Positions 49,596-59,691 of a stretch of DNA of 64,000 bases are shown here, in pieces. The notes below the pieces were generated by a model. It worked only from the letters and a program-made list of their open reading frames with translations, made no database searches and had not been told where the DNA came from. Position numbers and translations under genes: made by a program. The stretch's first letter is position 1, and each line of letters opens with the position of its first letter. Source of the stretch: JAJKIP01 sp037200685 (lineage in GTDB: Bacteria; Bacteroidota; Bacteroidia; Chitinophagales; Chitinophagaceae); contig JBBCIG010000019.1 of the NCBI GenBank assembly GCA_037200685.1, positions 329,880 through 393,879 of the forward strand. The letters are read 5' to 3'.

Positions 49596-50126
49596 ATGAA
49601 GAGGGTTATTAAGCTTATTCTATATAAAATTTTCAATTTCTTTTTTCCTGGATATTATGTAACTATCCCAAGAGGTAAACTGTTAACTAACCTTTTCTTT
49701 CAAAAAATATTCCGTGTAAATTCCAAAGCTTCAGTCTGCGTTCATTTTACATCGCGGATTGATGGGTTTAAAAATATAAAGTTTAATCGTGATGACCGTA
49801 ACATTCGGTTAAGCTTTGCCGTCAGCGGCGGTTGTTATTTTACTGTTTTTGATAATACAGTTTTAGAAATAGGTGATGGGACTATCTGGGCGAATAATAT
49901 CAGCATACAAACTGGCAATCATGGATTATTACAACGGGACCAATATACATACGCTTCTGTTAAAATAGGCAAGAATTGTTGGCTTGGTTCCTCAGTTACT
50001 ATTCTTCCGGGTGTAGAATTAGGTGATAATGTAACGGTGGGCGCAAATTGCGTTGTTACGAAGTCCTTTCCTTCTAATGTGGTAGTAGGGGGAGTACCCG
50101 CCAGAATTATTAAAGAATTATACTAG
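49596..50126 (+). CDS. hexapeptide O-acetyltransferase
   Basis: A 176-residue protein; ATG 49596 is preferred over the overlapping TTG at 49590. The C-terminal half has the hexapeptide beta-helix seen in maltose/colanic-acid acetyltransferases: ANNISIQTGNHGLLQ, VKIGKNCWLGSSVTILPGVE, LGDNVTVGANCVVTKSFPSN. The N-terminal 40 residues are hydrophobic/basic and may associate with the membrane. It probably acetylates a sugar of the repeat unit. Confidence 0.8.
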   Translation: MKRVIKLILYKIFNFFFPGYYVTIPRGKLLTNLFFQKIFRVNSKASVCVHFTSRIDGFKNIKFNRDDRNIRLSFAVSGGCYFTVFDNTVLEIGDGTIWANNISIQTGNHGLLQRDQYTYASVKIGKNCWLGSSVTILPGVELGDNVTVGANCVVTKSFPSNVVVGGVPARIIKELY

Positions 50127-50130
50127 AATT

Positions 50131-51975
50131 ATGTGTGGAATTGCAGGAGTTGTGTCAAAAAATAAGCAGGATGTTCAGGAACATACTATCCGTCGAATGA
50201 CTGATAGTATCCGGCACAGGGGGCCTGATGGAGAAGGTATATGGATTTCTAATGATGCAGTTACAGGGTTGGGCCATCGCAGGCTTTCGATTATCGATTT
50301 ATCGGAGGCTGGTAATCAACCAATGCATTATATGGGAAGATATAGCCTCGTCTTTAATGGCGAAATCTATAATTATCTTGAATTGCGGCAACTGCTGGAG
50401 CAAAAGGGATATTCATTCGTTTCAAAAACAGATACTGAAGTCATTATGGCTTTATATGACTGGAAGGGTGCAGAATGCCTGCAGTTTTTTGATGGTATGT
50501 TTTCGCTGGCGCTGTATGATGACGAACGAAAAGAACTTTTTTGTGCGAGGGACAGGTTTGGAGAGAAGCCGTTTTTTTATTTTTATGAGCCACAAAACGA
50601 AAGGTTTTTCTTCGCTTCTGAAATGAAAGCGCTTTGGGCAGCAGGTATTCCCAGGGAGGTGAATAATAAAATGGTGTACGGGTACCTCGCTTTTCAACAG
50701 GAGAGAAACCCCTGTGATAGCACTGCTACTTTTTTCAATAATATATATAAGTTACCGTTAGCCCATTCTTTAAAGCTTTCAATACCTGGTTTTAAATTGA
50801 ATATTTCTAAATATTGGGATATTGAGATAAGCAATAAGAAAAATGAAATATCAGAAGTAGATGCGATTAATAGATTTACTGAATTGTTTTATGATGCTGT
50901 CAATAAAAGATTGAGGTCTGATGTTCCGGTGGGGACTTCTTTATCGGGTGGTTTAGACAGTTCTGTAATAATAAAAACAATACAGGAAATTGATGACGAA
51001 AGAAATACTGGTATAAACAGGAATTCTTTTTCCGCACAATTTCCGGAATATGAAAAGGACGAAAGTTATTATCAAAACCTGGTCGCAAAGGAAACAAATG
51101 TTATTCAACATATCGTCAGGCCTGATACAGAAAGCATGCTTGGAAATATTGATAAAATTTTCTTTCATCAGGAAGAGCCATTTGGTTCTAACAGTATCTG
51201 TGCCCAGTATGAAGTATATAAAATGGCGAGGGAGAATAATGTGATTGTTTTATTAGATGGACAGGGGGCCGATGAAATACTGGGGGGGTACCCCGGCGAA
51301 TATTATTTACCTTTTTTTAAAGGCTTAAAAAATAAAAGGGTATTTATATCTCAGCTACATCAATACCGCAAACTCCATAAGAATAATAAAATTAACCCCT
51401 ACTTCCCATTATTTGTGCAAGCGATATTGCCGCAGAAAGTAACTAATGTAATTAGAAAAGTAACAAAACCCGCTGAAGATTATACCTGGCTTAATAAAGA
51501 CTTTATCACTGAATACAAATCTGAAGCCGGTGTTGAAAAGCGGCCCGGAAACCTTGATGCTGCATTGTATAAAAGTACTTTCAAAGGAGGATTGGAAACG
51601 TTGCTAAGATATGCAGACAGAAATTCTATGGCGAATAGTGTGGAAGTAAGGCTTCCTTTTTTAAGCCATCAACTGGCGGAGTTTGTATTTAGCCTGCCTG
51701 ATACGATGAAGATTAATGCCGGGTGGACGAAATGGATCGCAAGAAAAGTCTTTGATAAGAAATTGCCTGAAGAGATAATATGGCGAAAGGAAAAAGTAGG
51801 ATTTGAACCCCCGGATAGAAACCTTAGCAAGCTTGCAAACCATATGCCTTTAACCTATTATTTCCATGATAATAATGTAAAGCCGTTCCTGGCAAAAGAG
51901 ACAATTGAAAAAATGCCATCTCATATCGCCTGGCGTATTATTATGCTCTGGCATTTATTAAACAATGCATCCTGA
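50131..51975 (+). CDS. asnB: asparagine synthase (glutamine-hydrolysing), capsule type
   Basis: A 614-residue AsnB. Cys2 (MCGIAGVV) is the glutaminase nucleophile; RHRGPDGEG, HRRLSIIDLSEAGNQPM and the synthase loop SGGLDSSVI (near 275), plus DGQGADEILGGY, are intact. Such genes are common in O-antigen and capsule clusters, where they may amidate uronic acids instead of aspartate; that is family knowledge, not shown here. Confidence 0.92.
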   Translation: MCGIAGVVSKNKQDVQEHTIRRMTDSIRHRGPDGEGIWISNDAVTGLGHRRLSIIDLSEAGNQPMHYMGRYSLVFNGEIYNYLELRQLLEQKGYSFVSKTDTEVIMALYDWKGAECLQFFDGMFSLALYDDERKELFCARDRFGEKPFFYFYEPQNERFFFASEMKALWAAGIPREVNNKMVYGYLAFQQERNPCDSTATFFNNIYKLPLAHSLKLSIPGFKLNISKYWDIEISNKKNEISEVDAINRFTELFYDAVNKRLRSDVPVGTSLSGGLDSSVIIKTIQEIDDERNTGINRNSFSAQFPEYEKDESYYQNLVAKETNVIQHIVRPDTESMLGNIDKIFFHQEEPFGSNSICAQYEVYKMARENNVIVLLDGQGADEILGGYPGEYYLPFFKGLKNKRVFISQLHQYRKLHKNNKINPYFPLFVQAILPQKVTNVIRKVTKPAEDYTWLNKDFITEYKSEAGVEKRPGNLDAALYKSTFKGGLETLLRYADRNSMANSVEVRLPFLSHQLAEFVFSLPDTMKINAGWTKWIARKVFDKKLPEEIIWRKEKVGFEPPDRNLSKLANHMPLTYYFHDNNVKPFLAKETIEKMPSHIAWRIIMLWHLLNNAS

Positions 51976-51999
51976 TCTATTTTAAATAAGCTCAGTATT

Positions 52000-53316
52000 G
52001 TGGACCTGTTATTAATCACATTTTATTTTCCTCCCACGAATGCTATCGCAGCATTGCGACCCTACTCCTGGGTGAATGAATTTAAAAGATCCGGTATTAA
52101 CCTGACGGTAGTAACGATTAATTTTAGTGGTAAAGAAGTTTCTTATCACGATTTTTTTAAGCCTGTTCTCACGCCGGTTCAGTTTGATGAGAGTAACGGA
52201 TACCGGATTTATCGGCTTCCTTTCTATAATTCTTTTTACCATAGTTTACAACGATGGGGACTTTTTCGTTACCGTGTTATAAGATATTTCACATACATTA
52301 CCTGTACTGCATTCGGGATTCTTAATATAACACAGCGTAACAACCGCATATTAAAAAAATTTTTACAAAAACATTTGCGGGAGAATAAATATGATTTGAT
52401 ATATGGTGTGACCCAGCCTGTCAATCTTATTCCACTGATAGCCTCCTGCGGTAAAAAATTTAATATTCCTTTTGCATTTGACTTTAAAGATTTTGTCGTT
52501 CAGGCAGAAAGTAAAAAAATAAATAAATCAGCACGGGAAAAATTTGAGATATGGCTGCATAAACTATACTTGTCACGTCATGTTAAAAAAGCTAAATTTT
52601 TAACAGCGGTATGCCAGCCTATCCTTGATGAACTACCATTTCACCCGTCAAAAAAAGTAATTTTTAATGGGTTTGAAGAATCACTTTTTGATAATATCCG
52701 GCCCATAGAAACGAAAGATTTTGTGGTAACGATTCTGGGTACATTGTTCCCGGGTAAACATATTGATGTAATGGTGGCCGGGTTTAAGAAATTTATTAAC
52801 AATAATAGGAATGAAAAAATAAGAATTAACTTTTTGGGAACTGCTGCTATGGAGGCTGTTTGTTCAGAAATCAGGAATAATATACCGGCAGAGTATGTAA
52901 ATATTACAGAAAGATTGCCCAGGCAGGAAGCCCTTTCAATTGTTAAAGGATCACAGGTATTATATTATCATGGATGGATAAATTACAAAGGAGTATATAG
53001 TGGTAAAATATTTGAATACCTGGGCGCAAAAAAGAATATCCTGATTGCGCCAAACGACCACGACGTATTGGAAACATTGATAAATGAAACGAAAGCTGGA
53101 AAGTTAGCAGAAGATGCGGATGAAATGGCCCAAATACTAAGCAACTGGTTGGGGGAATGGAAAAAGAATGACTTTTTGAAATATGAGGGGGACAGTAGTA
53201 TTATAGAAAAATATACCCGTGAACAGCAGGCAAAGCAATTAACAGCTTATATAACTAAGCAATACACGGTTTTTTCAAAGACTGAAAAAAAGCCGTCACC
53301 TATTTTTAAATTATAA
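52000..53316 (+). CDS. glycosyltransferase family 4-like
   Basis: A 438-residue GT-B protein, start GTG 52000. N-terminal DLLLITFYFPPTNAIAALRP binds acceptor/loop regions typical of GT4; NIPFAFDFKDFV and a donor half with VTILGTLFPGKHIDVMVAGF and a KGVYSGKIFEYLGAKKNILI EX-type region. It adds one sugar of the repeat unit on the cytoplasmic face. Confidence 0.8.
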   Translation: MDLLLITFYFPPTNAIAALRPYSWVNEFKRSGINLTVVTINFSGKEVSYHDFFKPVLTPVQFDESNGYRIYRLPFYNSFYHSLQRWGLFRYRVIRYFTYITCTAFGILNITQRNNRILKKFLQKHLRENKYDLIYGVTQPVNLIPLIASCGKKFNIPFAFDFKDFVVQAESKKINKSAREKFEIWLHKLYLSRHVKKAKFLTAVCQPILDELPFHPSKKVIFNGFEESLFDNIRPIETKDFVVTILGTLFPGKHIDVMVAGFKKFINNNRNEKIRINFLGTAAMEAVCSEIRNNIPAEYVNITERLPRQEALSIVKGSQVLYYHGWINYKGVYSGKIFEYLGAKKNILIAPNDHDVLETLINETKAGKLAEDADEMAQILSNWLGEWKKNDFLKYEGDSSIIEKYTREQQAKQLTAYITKQYTVFSKTEKKPSPIFKL

Positions 53317-53337
53317 AATTAGTTTTTAATTATTTTA

Positions 53338-54315
53338 ATGAACATTATGGTAAAGATCATTAATCCGGTTAATCAACAAGAGTTAAAAAAGCAGGGTGAT
53401 AATTATATAGATGCGGCTGGTAATATTTTTCCGGTAGTAAATGGTGTGATAAGGATTGTAAACGAAGGTAATTATTCAGATAATTTCGGGTTCCAATGGA
53501 ATAAATTTCAAAAGACACAAATTGACAGGGAAATACGGCAATCAAATTTTACAAAAAGCCGTTTTTTTAACGAGACTAACTGGCCGGAAGGCGGCTTGGA
53601 AAATATGGATGTCCTCGAAGCTGGCTGTGGGGCCGGAAGATTTACACAAGTCTTTCTGGATAGTACTAAAGGGACATTGTATAGTTATGATTATTCAGAC
53701 TCTGTATCCGCTAATTACAGGAACAATGGTCATTATGGTGACAGGCTAAAGATATTCCAGGCAAGTATATATGAAATGCCCTTCGCTGACAATTCATTTG
53801 ATAAAATTTTCTGCTTTGGTGTGTTACAATTTACCCCTGATTTTAAAAAATCTGTAAAAAGCCTGGTGGATAAAGCAAAGCCAGGGTCAGAAATTGTCGT
53901 TGACTTTTTTGCAGTTAATGGGTGGTGGACTAAAATACATGCGAAATATTTCTTGCAACCTATAACAAGTCGTATGTCACATGAGAAGTTGCTTAAAAAA
54001 ATCGAGAAAAATATAGGCTGGCTCATGAAATTGCATTTTTTCTTTAATAAAATAGGTATTGGAAAACTCACCAATAGGTTTCTTCCCATTTGTGATATAA
54101 AAGGGACTTTCCCGGATGGTTTGACTAAAGAAGAACAAAGAGAATGGGCGATACTGGATACTTTTAATATGCTATCGCCGAAGCATGAACATCCCGAGCG
54201 CCCTGCGAAAGTTGTAAAATGGTTTAAGGAGTTTAATACTGAAGTCACATTCTCCGGCCTTGTTACTTATGCAAATGGTATTAAAGCAAATGTAATAAGA
54301 GCAGTAAAAAAATAA
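53338..54315 (+). CDS. SAM-dependent methyltransferase with Trm112-like N-terminus
   Basis: A 325-residue protein. Residues 1-45 resemble the Trm112-like zinc-ribbon module without cysteines (INPVNQQELKKQGDNYID, FPVVNGVIRIV); a class I methyltransferase domain follows with VLEAGCGAGRFTQVF (near 85) and DKIFCFGVLQFTPD. It lies between two glycosyltransferases, so it likely methylates the glycan or its lipid-linked precursor. Confidence 0.78.
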   Translation: MNIMVKIINPVNQQELKKQGDNYIDAAGNIFPVVNGVIRIVNEGNYSDNFGFQWNKFQKTQIDREIRQSNFTKSRFFNETNWPEGGLENMDVLEAGCGAGRFTQVFLDSTKGTLYSYDYSDSVSANYRNNGHYGDRLKIFQASIYEMPFADNSFDKIFCFGVLQFTPDFKKSVKSLVDKAKPGSEIVVDFFAVNGWWTKIHAKYFLQPITSRMSHEKLLKKIEKNIGWLMKLHFFFNKIGIGKLTNRFLPICDIKGTFPDGLTKEEQREWAILDTFNMLSPKHEHPERPAKVVKWFKEFNTEVTFSGLVTYANGIKANVIRAVKK

Positions 54316-54342
54316 TAAGGTAAGAGCGGTAAAAGAATTTAT

Positions 54343-55557
54343 TTGAAAAAAATATTATTTATTTCTTATGATGGGATGACTGACCCTTTAGGCCAGTCAC
54401 AAGTAATACCTTATCTCAGCGGTTTATCTGCCAAAGGATATAAGGTTACCTTATTAAGTTTTGAAAAAAAGGATAGGTATAACAAGTTTAAGGAGCATAT
54501 TGAAGTATTACTGCAAAATAATAATATAGAATGGGCACCTCAGTTTTTCAGCAGCCGCCCGCCTTTTTTAAGTAAGCTGTATGATCAATGGAAAATGAAA
54601 AGGATAGCAAAGCGGCTTCATAAGCAAGAGAAGTTTGAGCTTATTCATTGTCGCAGTTATGTGGCAGCCGAAACGGGATTATACCTGAATAGTAAATACG
54701 GAATTCCTTTTTTATTTGATATGCGGGGTTTTTGGGTAGATGAAAGGGTAGATAATGGTCAATGGAAATTGAGTAACCCATTTTACAAAACACTTTATAA
54801 AAAATATAAAAAGAAAGAAAGCAAATATTTTGAAAAGTCGGCGCATATTATTTCACTGACACATACAGGGAAAGATGAGTTGGTAAATGCGTATAAAATA
54901 CCGGCAGCGAAAGTAACGGTTATTCCTTGTTGCGTTGATTTGCAGCTTTTCAATTATGCTACTATTCAATATAATCAACAGGAGGAAAAAAGGAAATTAT
55001 TGGGTTTATCAGGCCACGAAAAAGTACTTAGTTACCTCGGTTCTGTAGGCGGTTCCTATTTAACCGATGAAATGTTACAATTCTTTTTGGTACTAAAAGA
55101 AAAACACCGTGAAGCTAAATTCCTTTTTATAACTCAAAATAATAAAGAAGAAATCCTGTCAAAAGCCGCTGAAAAAGGGTTAACTCCATCTGAAATAATT
55201 ATTCAACCCGCATCCCGGGAAAACGTTCCGCTATATCTTTCTTTAAGTGATTGGAGTATTTTTTTTTATAAAGATGCATATTCAAGAAAAGCTTGCTCCC
55301 CTACGAAATTGGGGGAAATTATGGCGATGGGGATACCTGTTATTTGTAATGATATCGGGGATACAGGTCAAATTGTAAAAGATGCACGGGCGGGTATAGT
55401 TGTAAACGGATTTACTGCTACAGGGTATGAGGAGGCATTGGCTTCTATGCAGCATTATCCTATCGAGAAAAATCTTATACGGGAAGAAGCTTATAAATAT
55501 TTTGACCTGGTTGCCGGTATTAACCAGTATGCCAATGTTTATCATAATATATTATGA
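54343..55557 (+). CDS. glycosyltransferase family 4
   Basis: A 404-residue GT-B glycosyltransferase from TTG 54343 (KKILFISYDGMTDPLGQSQV). The region IPFLFDMRGFWVDERVDNGQ and the donor-binding half with YLGSVGGSYLTDEML and RKACSPTKLGEIMAMGIPVI (the E...G/PxI donor signature) are typical. Specificity unknown. Confidence 0.83.
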   Translation: MKKILFISYDGMTDPLGQSQVIPYLSGLSAKGYKVTLLSFEKKDRYNKFKEHIEVLLQNNNIEWAPQFFSSRPPFLSKLYDQWKMKRIAKRLHKQEKFELIHCRSYVAAETGLYLNSKYGIPFLFDMRGFWVDERVDNGQWKLSNPFYKTLYKKYKKKESKYFEKSAHIISLTHTGKDELVNAYKIPAAKVTVIPCCVDLQLFNYATIQYNQQEEKRKLLGLSGHEKVLSYLGSVGGSYLTDEMLQFFLVLKEKHREAKFLFITQNNKEEILSKAAEKGLTPSEIIIQPASRENVPLYLSLSDWSIFFYKDAYSRKACSPTKLGEIMAMGIPVICNDIGDTGQIVKDARAGIVVNGFTATGYEEALASMQHYPIEKNLIREEAYKYFDLVAGINQYANVYHNIL

Positions 55558-55623
55558 AGACGCAAGAAAAAGTGAGAAGATAAGCAGGGATTAAATTTTT
55601 TCTAAACCCTGCTACTAGGCCAT

Positions 55624-56718
55624 ATGCGATCAGAAAAAAAAGATAAATACCCGGTAAGTGCCTATTTCATCGTTCCCGCTCCTGAAGGAATATCACCAGG
55701 GCAACGATTCCGGTTCGAACATTATTTAAAATACATGCCGGAAAATAATATTCGCTATAAAATCAGCGCTTTTTATACCCTTACCGGATGGAAAAGCCTT
55801 TTTGTACCCGGTAATTATTTTAAAAAAACCCTTATAGTAATAAGAGGGTTTCTAAAAAGAATTATTGATTTATTAAGATTGGTAAGATATGATTACGTTT
55901 TTATTTACAGGGAAGCTGGCCCGGTTGGCCCGCCGGTAATAGAATGGATAGTTGCAAAGCTTTTCAGAAAAAAAATTATTTATGACTTTGACGATGCAAT
56001 CTGGATACCTGCTTCTTCCCAATATAATAAAGTTGCCCGCTTTGTAAAGAACTTTGGTAAAGTAAAAGTTATTTGTAAATGGGCTCATAAAGTATCAGTA
56101 GGCAACGATTATCTTATGGAGTATGCAGCAAAATATAATAAACAGGTTACTGTTGTTCCAACAGTAGTAGACACAGAAGAAGTGCATAACCACTTGCAAA
56201 ACCAACAAACATATTTTCCTGCTATCGGTTGGACGGGGACTTTCAGTACACTTAAATACCTGGATATTGTTTTGCCCGCTTTACAACGGTTGCAACAAAA
56301 ATTTGATTTTACTTTTATAGTTATAGCTGATAGGGACCCTCAATTAAAGCTAAAAAACTACAGGTTTATTCCGTGGAAAAAAGGTTCGGAAACCGCAGAT
56401 TTATTAACGATGCACATTGGGCTGATGCCTTTGTATGACGACGATTTGTCAAAGGGAAAATGCGGGTTTAAAGCTATTCAATATATGGCGTTGGGTATAC
56501 CCGCTATAGCATCACCAGTTGGTGTAAACAGTATTATTGTTAAAGATGGTATCCACGGGTACATTTGTAAAGATGAGAAAGAATGGGAAGAAAAGATAAC
56601 AGTTTTATTGAAAGACGTGGGTTTGCGAAAACAATTTGGGGTAGCAGCGAGAAAAAGAATCCAGGACCATTACTCGGTGCATGCCACGAAAAATATGTTT
56701 ATTCAACTTTTTACATAA
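55624..56718 (+). CDS. glycosyltransferase (GT4-like)
   Basis: A 364-residue GT-B protein: VPAPEGISPGQRFRFEHYLK at the N-terminus, IIYDFDDAIWIP near 120, AIGWTGTFSTLKYLDIVLPA, and CGFKAIQYMALGIPAIASPV as donor-binding segment. It is the third glycosyltransferase of the operon, 66 bp after the previous gene. Donor and acceptor are not known. Confidence 0.82.
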   Translation: MRSEKKDKYPVSAYFIVPAPEGISPGQRFRFEHYLKYMPENNIRYKISAFYTLTGWKSLFVPGNYFKKTLIVIRGFLKRIIDLLRLVRYDYVFIYREAGPVGPPVIEWIVAKLFRKKIIYDFDDAIWIPASSQYNKVARFVKNFGKVKVICKWAHKVSVGNDYLMEYAAKYNKQVTVVPTVVDTEEVHNHLQNQQTYFPAIGWTGTFSTLKYLDIVLPALQRLQQKFDFTFIVIADRDPQLKLKNYRFIPWKKGSETADLLTMHIGLMPLYDDDLSKGKCGFKAIQYMALGIPAIASPVGVNSIIVKDGIHGYICKDEKEWEEKITVLLKDVGLRKQFGVAARKRIQDHYSVHATKNMFIQLFT

Positions 56719-56734
56719 ACCCAAAGCAACGTAA

Positions 56735-57616
56735 ATGGAACATACGTCCTGTCTTATAAGCGGCTCTGTTAAATTAAAACCTTTAAAAGGATATGAACGG
56801 CATTACCTCGTAAAGAGTTATCCGCTTGGGTTTGTTTTTTGCTCGGAAATCCCTACAGAAGATGAATTGATAGCCCATTATCAAAAATATTCACGGATAG
56901 ATTATTTGTCCCCCATTACTGTTAAAAGATATGAAGAAATATTGGATGCATTTGAACCCTTTCGCAGCACAGGCAATCTTCTGGACATTGGTTGTGGGAC
57001 TGGTTTATTTCTTGAATCAGCGCTAAAACGAGGTTGGAAAGTGTATGGAACTGAATATACAGACAACGCAATTGAGATAGGCCGTTCCAAAGGCTTCATT
57101 ATGAATAAAGGTAAGCTTAATACTTCCTGGTACCAACCGGGTATGTTTGATGTTATCACTTCATTCGAAGTGATAGAACATATAAATAACCCTGTAGAAG
57201 AAGTGCAGAATATTCATTTTCTATTGCGGAAGAAAGGGCTTTTTTATTTTACTACACCAAACTTCAACGCTATCGAGAGAAGGATGCTGAAGGCCGATTA
57301 TAATGTAATAGAATATCCTGAACACTTATGTTATTATACCCCGCATACAGTCAATTTCCTGTTATCAAAAAACGGATTTAAGAAGAAGAAGCTTACTACT
57401 ACGGGGGTAAGCCTGACAAGACTGCGTACAAGTAAAGATCTAAAAGAAGGGAAGCAAATGTCTCAAAGTCTTATCAGCGCTTCCTCGTCAGATGAAATAG
57501 TGAGAAATAAACTTGAATCAAATTGGCTCGGTCAAGCAGTAAAACAGTCTATTAATTTTTTCCTGAACTTATTCGGGCTTGGCAATTCGCTCAAGGGCTG
57601 GTATATAAAAAAATAG
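56735..57616 (+). CDS. SAM-dependent methyltransferase
   Basis: A 293-residue class I methyltransferase. Motif I LLDIGCGTGLFLESA is near residue 80, followed by the acidic GTEYTD and by ITSFEVIEHINNPVEE. The N-terminal 50 residues with CLISGSVKLKPL and a YPLGFVFCSEIP stretch resemble the zinc-less head of glycan methyltransferases. Likely modifies a sugar of the polymer. Confidence 0.78.
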   Translation: MEHTSCLISGSVKLKPLKGYERHYLVKSYPLGFVFCSEIPTEDELIAHYQKYSRIDYLSPITVKRYEEILDAFEPFRSTGNLLDIGCGTGLFLESALKRGWKVYGTEYTDNAIEIGRSKGFIMNKGKLNTSWYQPGMFDVITSFEVIEHINNPVEEVQNIHFLLRKKGLFYFTTPNFNAIERRMLKADYNVIEYPEHLCYYTPHTVNFLLSKNGFKKKKLTTTGVSLTRLRTSKDLKEGKQMSQSLISASSSDEIVRNKLESNWLGQAVKQSINFFLNLFGLGNSLKGWYIKK

Positions 57617-57638
57617 TTTTTTAAAGTTAAGGCAGTTA

Positions 57639-58946
57639 ATGAAGTTTAGAAAAATTACCAGTTTTGATAAGACAGAAAGCAGTTTCTGTGAATATCAAAA
57701 ACCTGATAAGTATAATGATTTATTCCGGTTGCTTCAAAAGCCGACTAGTATCCGGGGCGCAGGACTAAGTTACTGTAATGCATCAGTTAGTTCAGATAAC
57801 ATGTGCATTGACATGACTTCTTTTGACCGGATTCTTTCTTTTGATAGTGCGAATGGAAGCATTATGGCGGAAGCCGGGATAAGTGTAGGGAAATTGAATA
57901 ATTTTTTAATAGATAATGGATGGCTTATGCCTGTATTGCCTGGATATCCATTAATTACCCTCGGAGGTTGCATTGCTTTTAATATACACGGAAAATCACA
58001 ATATAAAATTGGCACATTTGGTGATTGGGTTGAAGAGCTTGTTATTTATCATCCGGATAATGGAGAAGTGATTTGCTCAAGAGATATAAATAATGACCTC
58101 TTTGAAATCACTATTGGGGGAATGGGTTTTACGGGAATTATCTTATCGGCCAGGCTTAGGCTAAAAAAGATAAACGGCAACCAGTTGCATATTAAAACTA
58201 TCAGGACAGCTAACCTGTATGAAGCGGTAAGTATTATGAAAGATAATTCAGGGACATTTGAATATGTATATTCCTGGAACAATTTTAATTTGAAAGGAAA
58301 CTCCTTTGGCAAAGGAATAGTTTACCTGGAAAAAGTTGGTAACGAGTTTCAAAGAAAGGCCCCCATACATTTTAAAAACAGGTTGTCTTTAAAAAAAACA
58401 CCTTGCTTGTTGAATGATTTTACAATAGGAATAATGTGCAGGCTTTATCCCGTACTTGACCGGTTAAAACCACGGGTAAGAAAATCTGATCTTTATAAGG
58501 GAAGTTTTCCGATTTATGGAAAAGAAATTTATTATAAATTATTTGGAACGAAAGGGTTTAGGGAATACCAGGTATTATTCTCTGATGAAGCATGGCCTGA
58601 AGCTTCGAGAAAAATAGAGAATCTCATTGAAGAACAAAAAGTACCAATAACACTTGCATCTATAAAATTATTTAAAGGCAACACACATTATGTTAGTTTA
58701 TCTGGCGATGGTGTTTGCCTGGCGATGGATGTAGTTAATAACCAAAAAGGCTTACGCTTTTTTGACCACTTAGATAATATTACCCTGCAATATAAAGGCA
58801 TAATAAATTTGAGCAAGGATAGCCGGGCGAAAAAAGAATTTATAAAAAGGTCTTTTACGGGATTTGATTCTTTTAAAGAAAGTATAAGTAAAATTGACCC
58901 TCGCAGGTCTTTTGTTTCAAACCTTCGTAACAGAATGGAAGTTTAA
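57639..58946 (+). CDS. DprE1-like FAD-dependent oxidoreductase
   Basis: A 435-residue FAD protein of the vanillyl-alcohol-oxidase fold. Strong similarity to DprE1: SIRGAGLSYCNASVSSDNMC, IDMTSFDRILS, VLPGYPLITLGGCIAFNIHG followed by KSQYKIGTFGDW, and IGGMGFTGIIL. Downstream, FREYQVLFSDEAWPE and a GDGVCLAMDV segment (the Cys region of DprE1) and the C-terminal DPRRSFVSNLRNRMEV are kept. DprE1 oxidises decaprenyl-phosphoryl-ribose at C2, and DprE2 reduces it to the arabinose form; the next gene is DprE2-like and overlaps by one base (TAATG). Confidence 0.85.
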   Translation: MKFRKITSFDKTESSFCEYQKPDKYNDLFRLLQKPTSIRGAGLSYCNASVSSDNMCIDMTSFDRILSFDSANGSIMAEAGISVGKLNNFLIDNGWLMPVLPGYPLITLGGCIAFNIHGKSQYKIGTFGDWVEELVIYHPDNGEVICSRDINNDLFEITIGGMGFTGIILSARLRLKKINGNQLHIKTIRTANLYEAVSIMKDNSGTFEYVYSWNNFNLKGNSFGKGIVYLEKVGNEFQRKAPIHFKNRLSLKKTPCLLNDFTIGIMCRLYPVLDRLKPRVRKSDLYKGSFPIYGKEIYYKLFGTKGFREYQVLFSDEAWPEASRKIENLIEEQKVPITLASIKLFKGNTHYVSLSGDGVCLAMDVVNNQKGLRFFDHLDNITLQYKGIINLSKDSRAKKEFIKRSFTGFDSFKESISKIDPRRSFVSNLRNRMEV

Positions 58947-59689
58947 TGAAAAGTGCTGCAGTTATCATAGGGGCAAGCAGTGGGTTGGGCAAATCTTTAG
59001 CTGAAGAACTTGCGTCAAAAGGAAATAGTCTTGTACTTGCTGCCCGGCATGAGCGTGACCTTTCTGTGCTTGCCGCAGATCTTTCCATACGATATAATGT
59101 TTCTGTAAATTGGTTAGTAGTAGATCTCGGCAAAATCAATGAAGAAGAAGCCGGTTTTTTTACAAAAAAGTGCTTTGATTTTTTTGAAACAATTGATGCA
59201 GTATACATTACTGCGGCAATGATCCATGATGGTGATAATGGAATAGAAAGTGTAGTAAAACTCAGTGAAATAACTGCTGTTAACTATAGGGGCATTGCTT
59301 ATTTAGTCGCGGATTTTTGTAAAAGATTGTCCGGTAAGAAAGCCACTATATCAATTATGTCATCTATCGCGGCTATCCGGCCAAGAGGGAATAATATAGC
59401 ATATTCAGCTTCGAAGGCGGCACTTGAATATTTTATAAAAGGGTTACAGCATTTTTATAGCAATGATCTTTTGAAATTACAGATATATCGGCTGGGCTAC
59501 ATGGATACAGGTATGAGCCATGGCAAAAAACTTTTATTTCCCAAAGCGGCCCCTAAACGTGTAGCTAATTATATTCTTTCCCGAAAGAACAAACGCCTTC
59601 GGTTGGCTTATTATCCTCATTTTTGGGGAATTATAGCTTTATTACTAAAGTCAATGCCCTGGTTTATGTATAAAAGAATTAAATTTTGA
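58946..59689 (+). CDS. DprE2-like short-chain dehydrogenase
   Basis: A 247-residue classical SDR: VIIGASSGLGKSLAEELASK (NAD(P) loop), TAAMIHDGDN, catalytic SSIAAIRPRGNNIAYSASK, with Tyr and Lys. It overlaps the DprE1-like gene start to stop, so the two are produced together, and it would be the reductase of a two-step epimerisation of a lipid-linked pentose. The C-terminus has a hydrophobic segment, as in DprE2. The substrate in this bacterium is inferred. Confidence 0.82.
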   Translation: MKSAAVIIGASSGLGKSLAEELASKGNSLVLAARHERDLSVLAADLSIRYNVSVNWLVVDLGKINEEEAGFFTKKCFDFFETIDAVYITAAMIHDGDNGIESVVKLSEITAVNYRGIAYLVADFCKRLSGKKATISIMSSIAAIRPRGNNIAYSASKAALEYFIKGLQHFYSNDLLKLQIYRLGYMDTGMSHGKKLLFPKAAPKRVANYILSRKNKRLRLAYYPHFWGIIALLLKSMPWFMYKRIKF

Positions 59690-59691
59690 TT

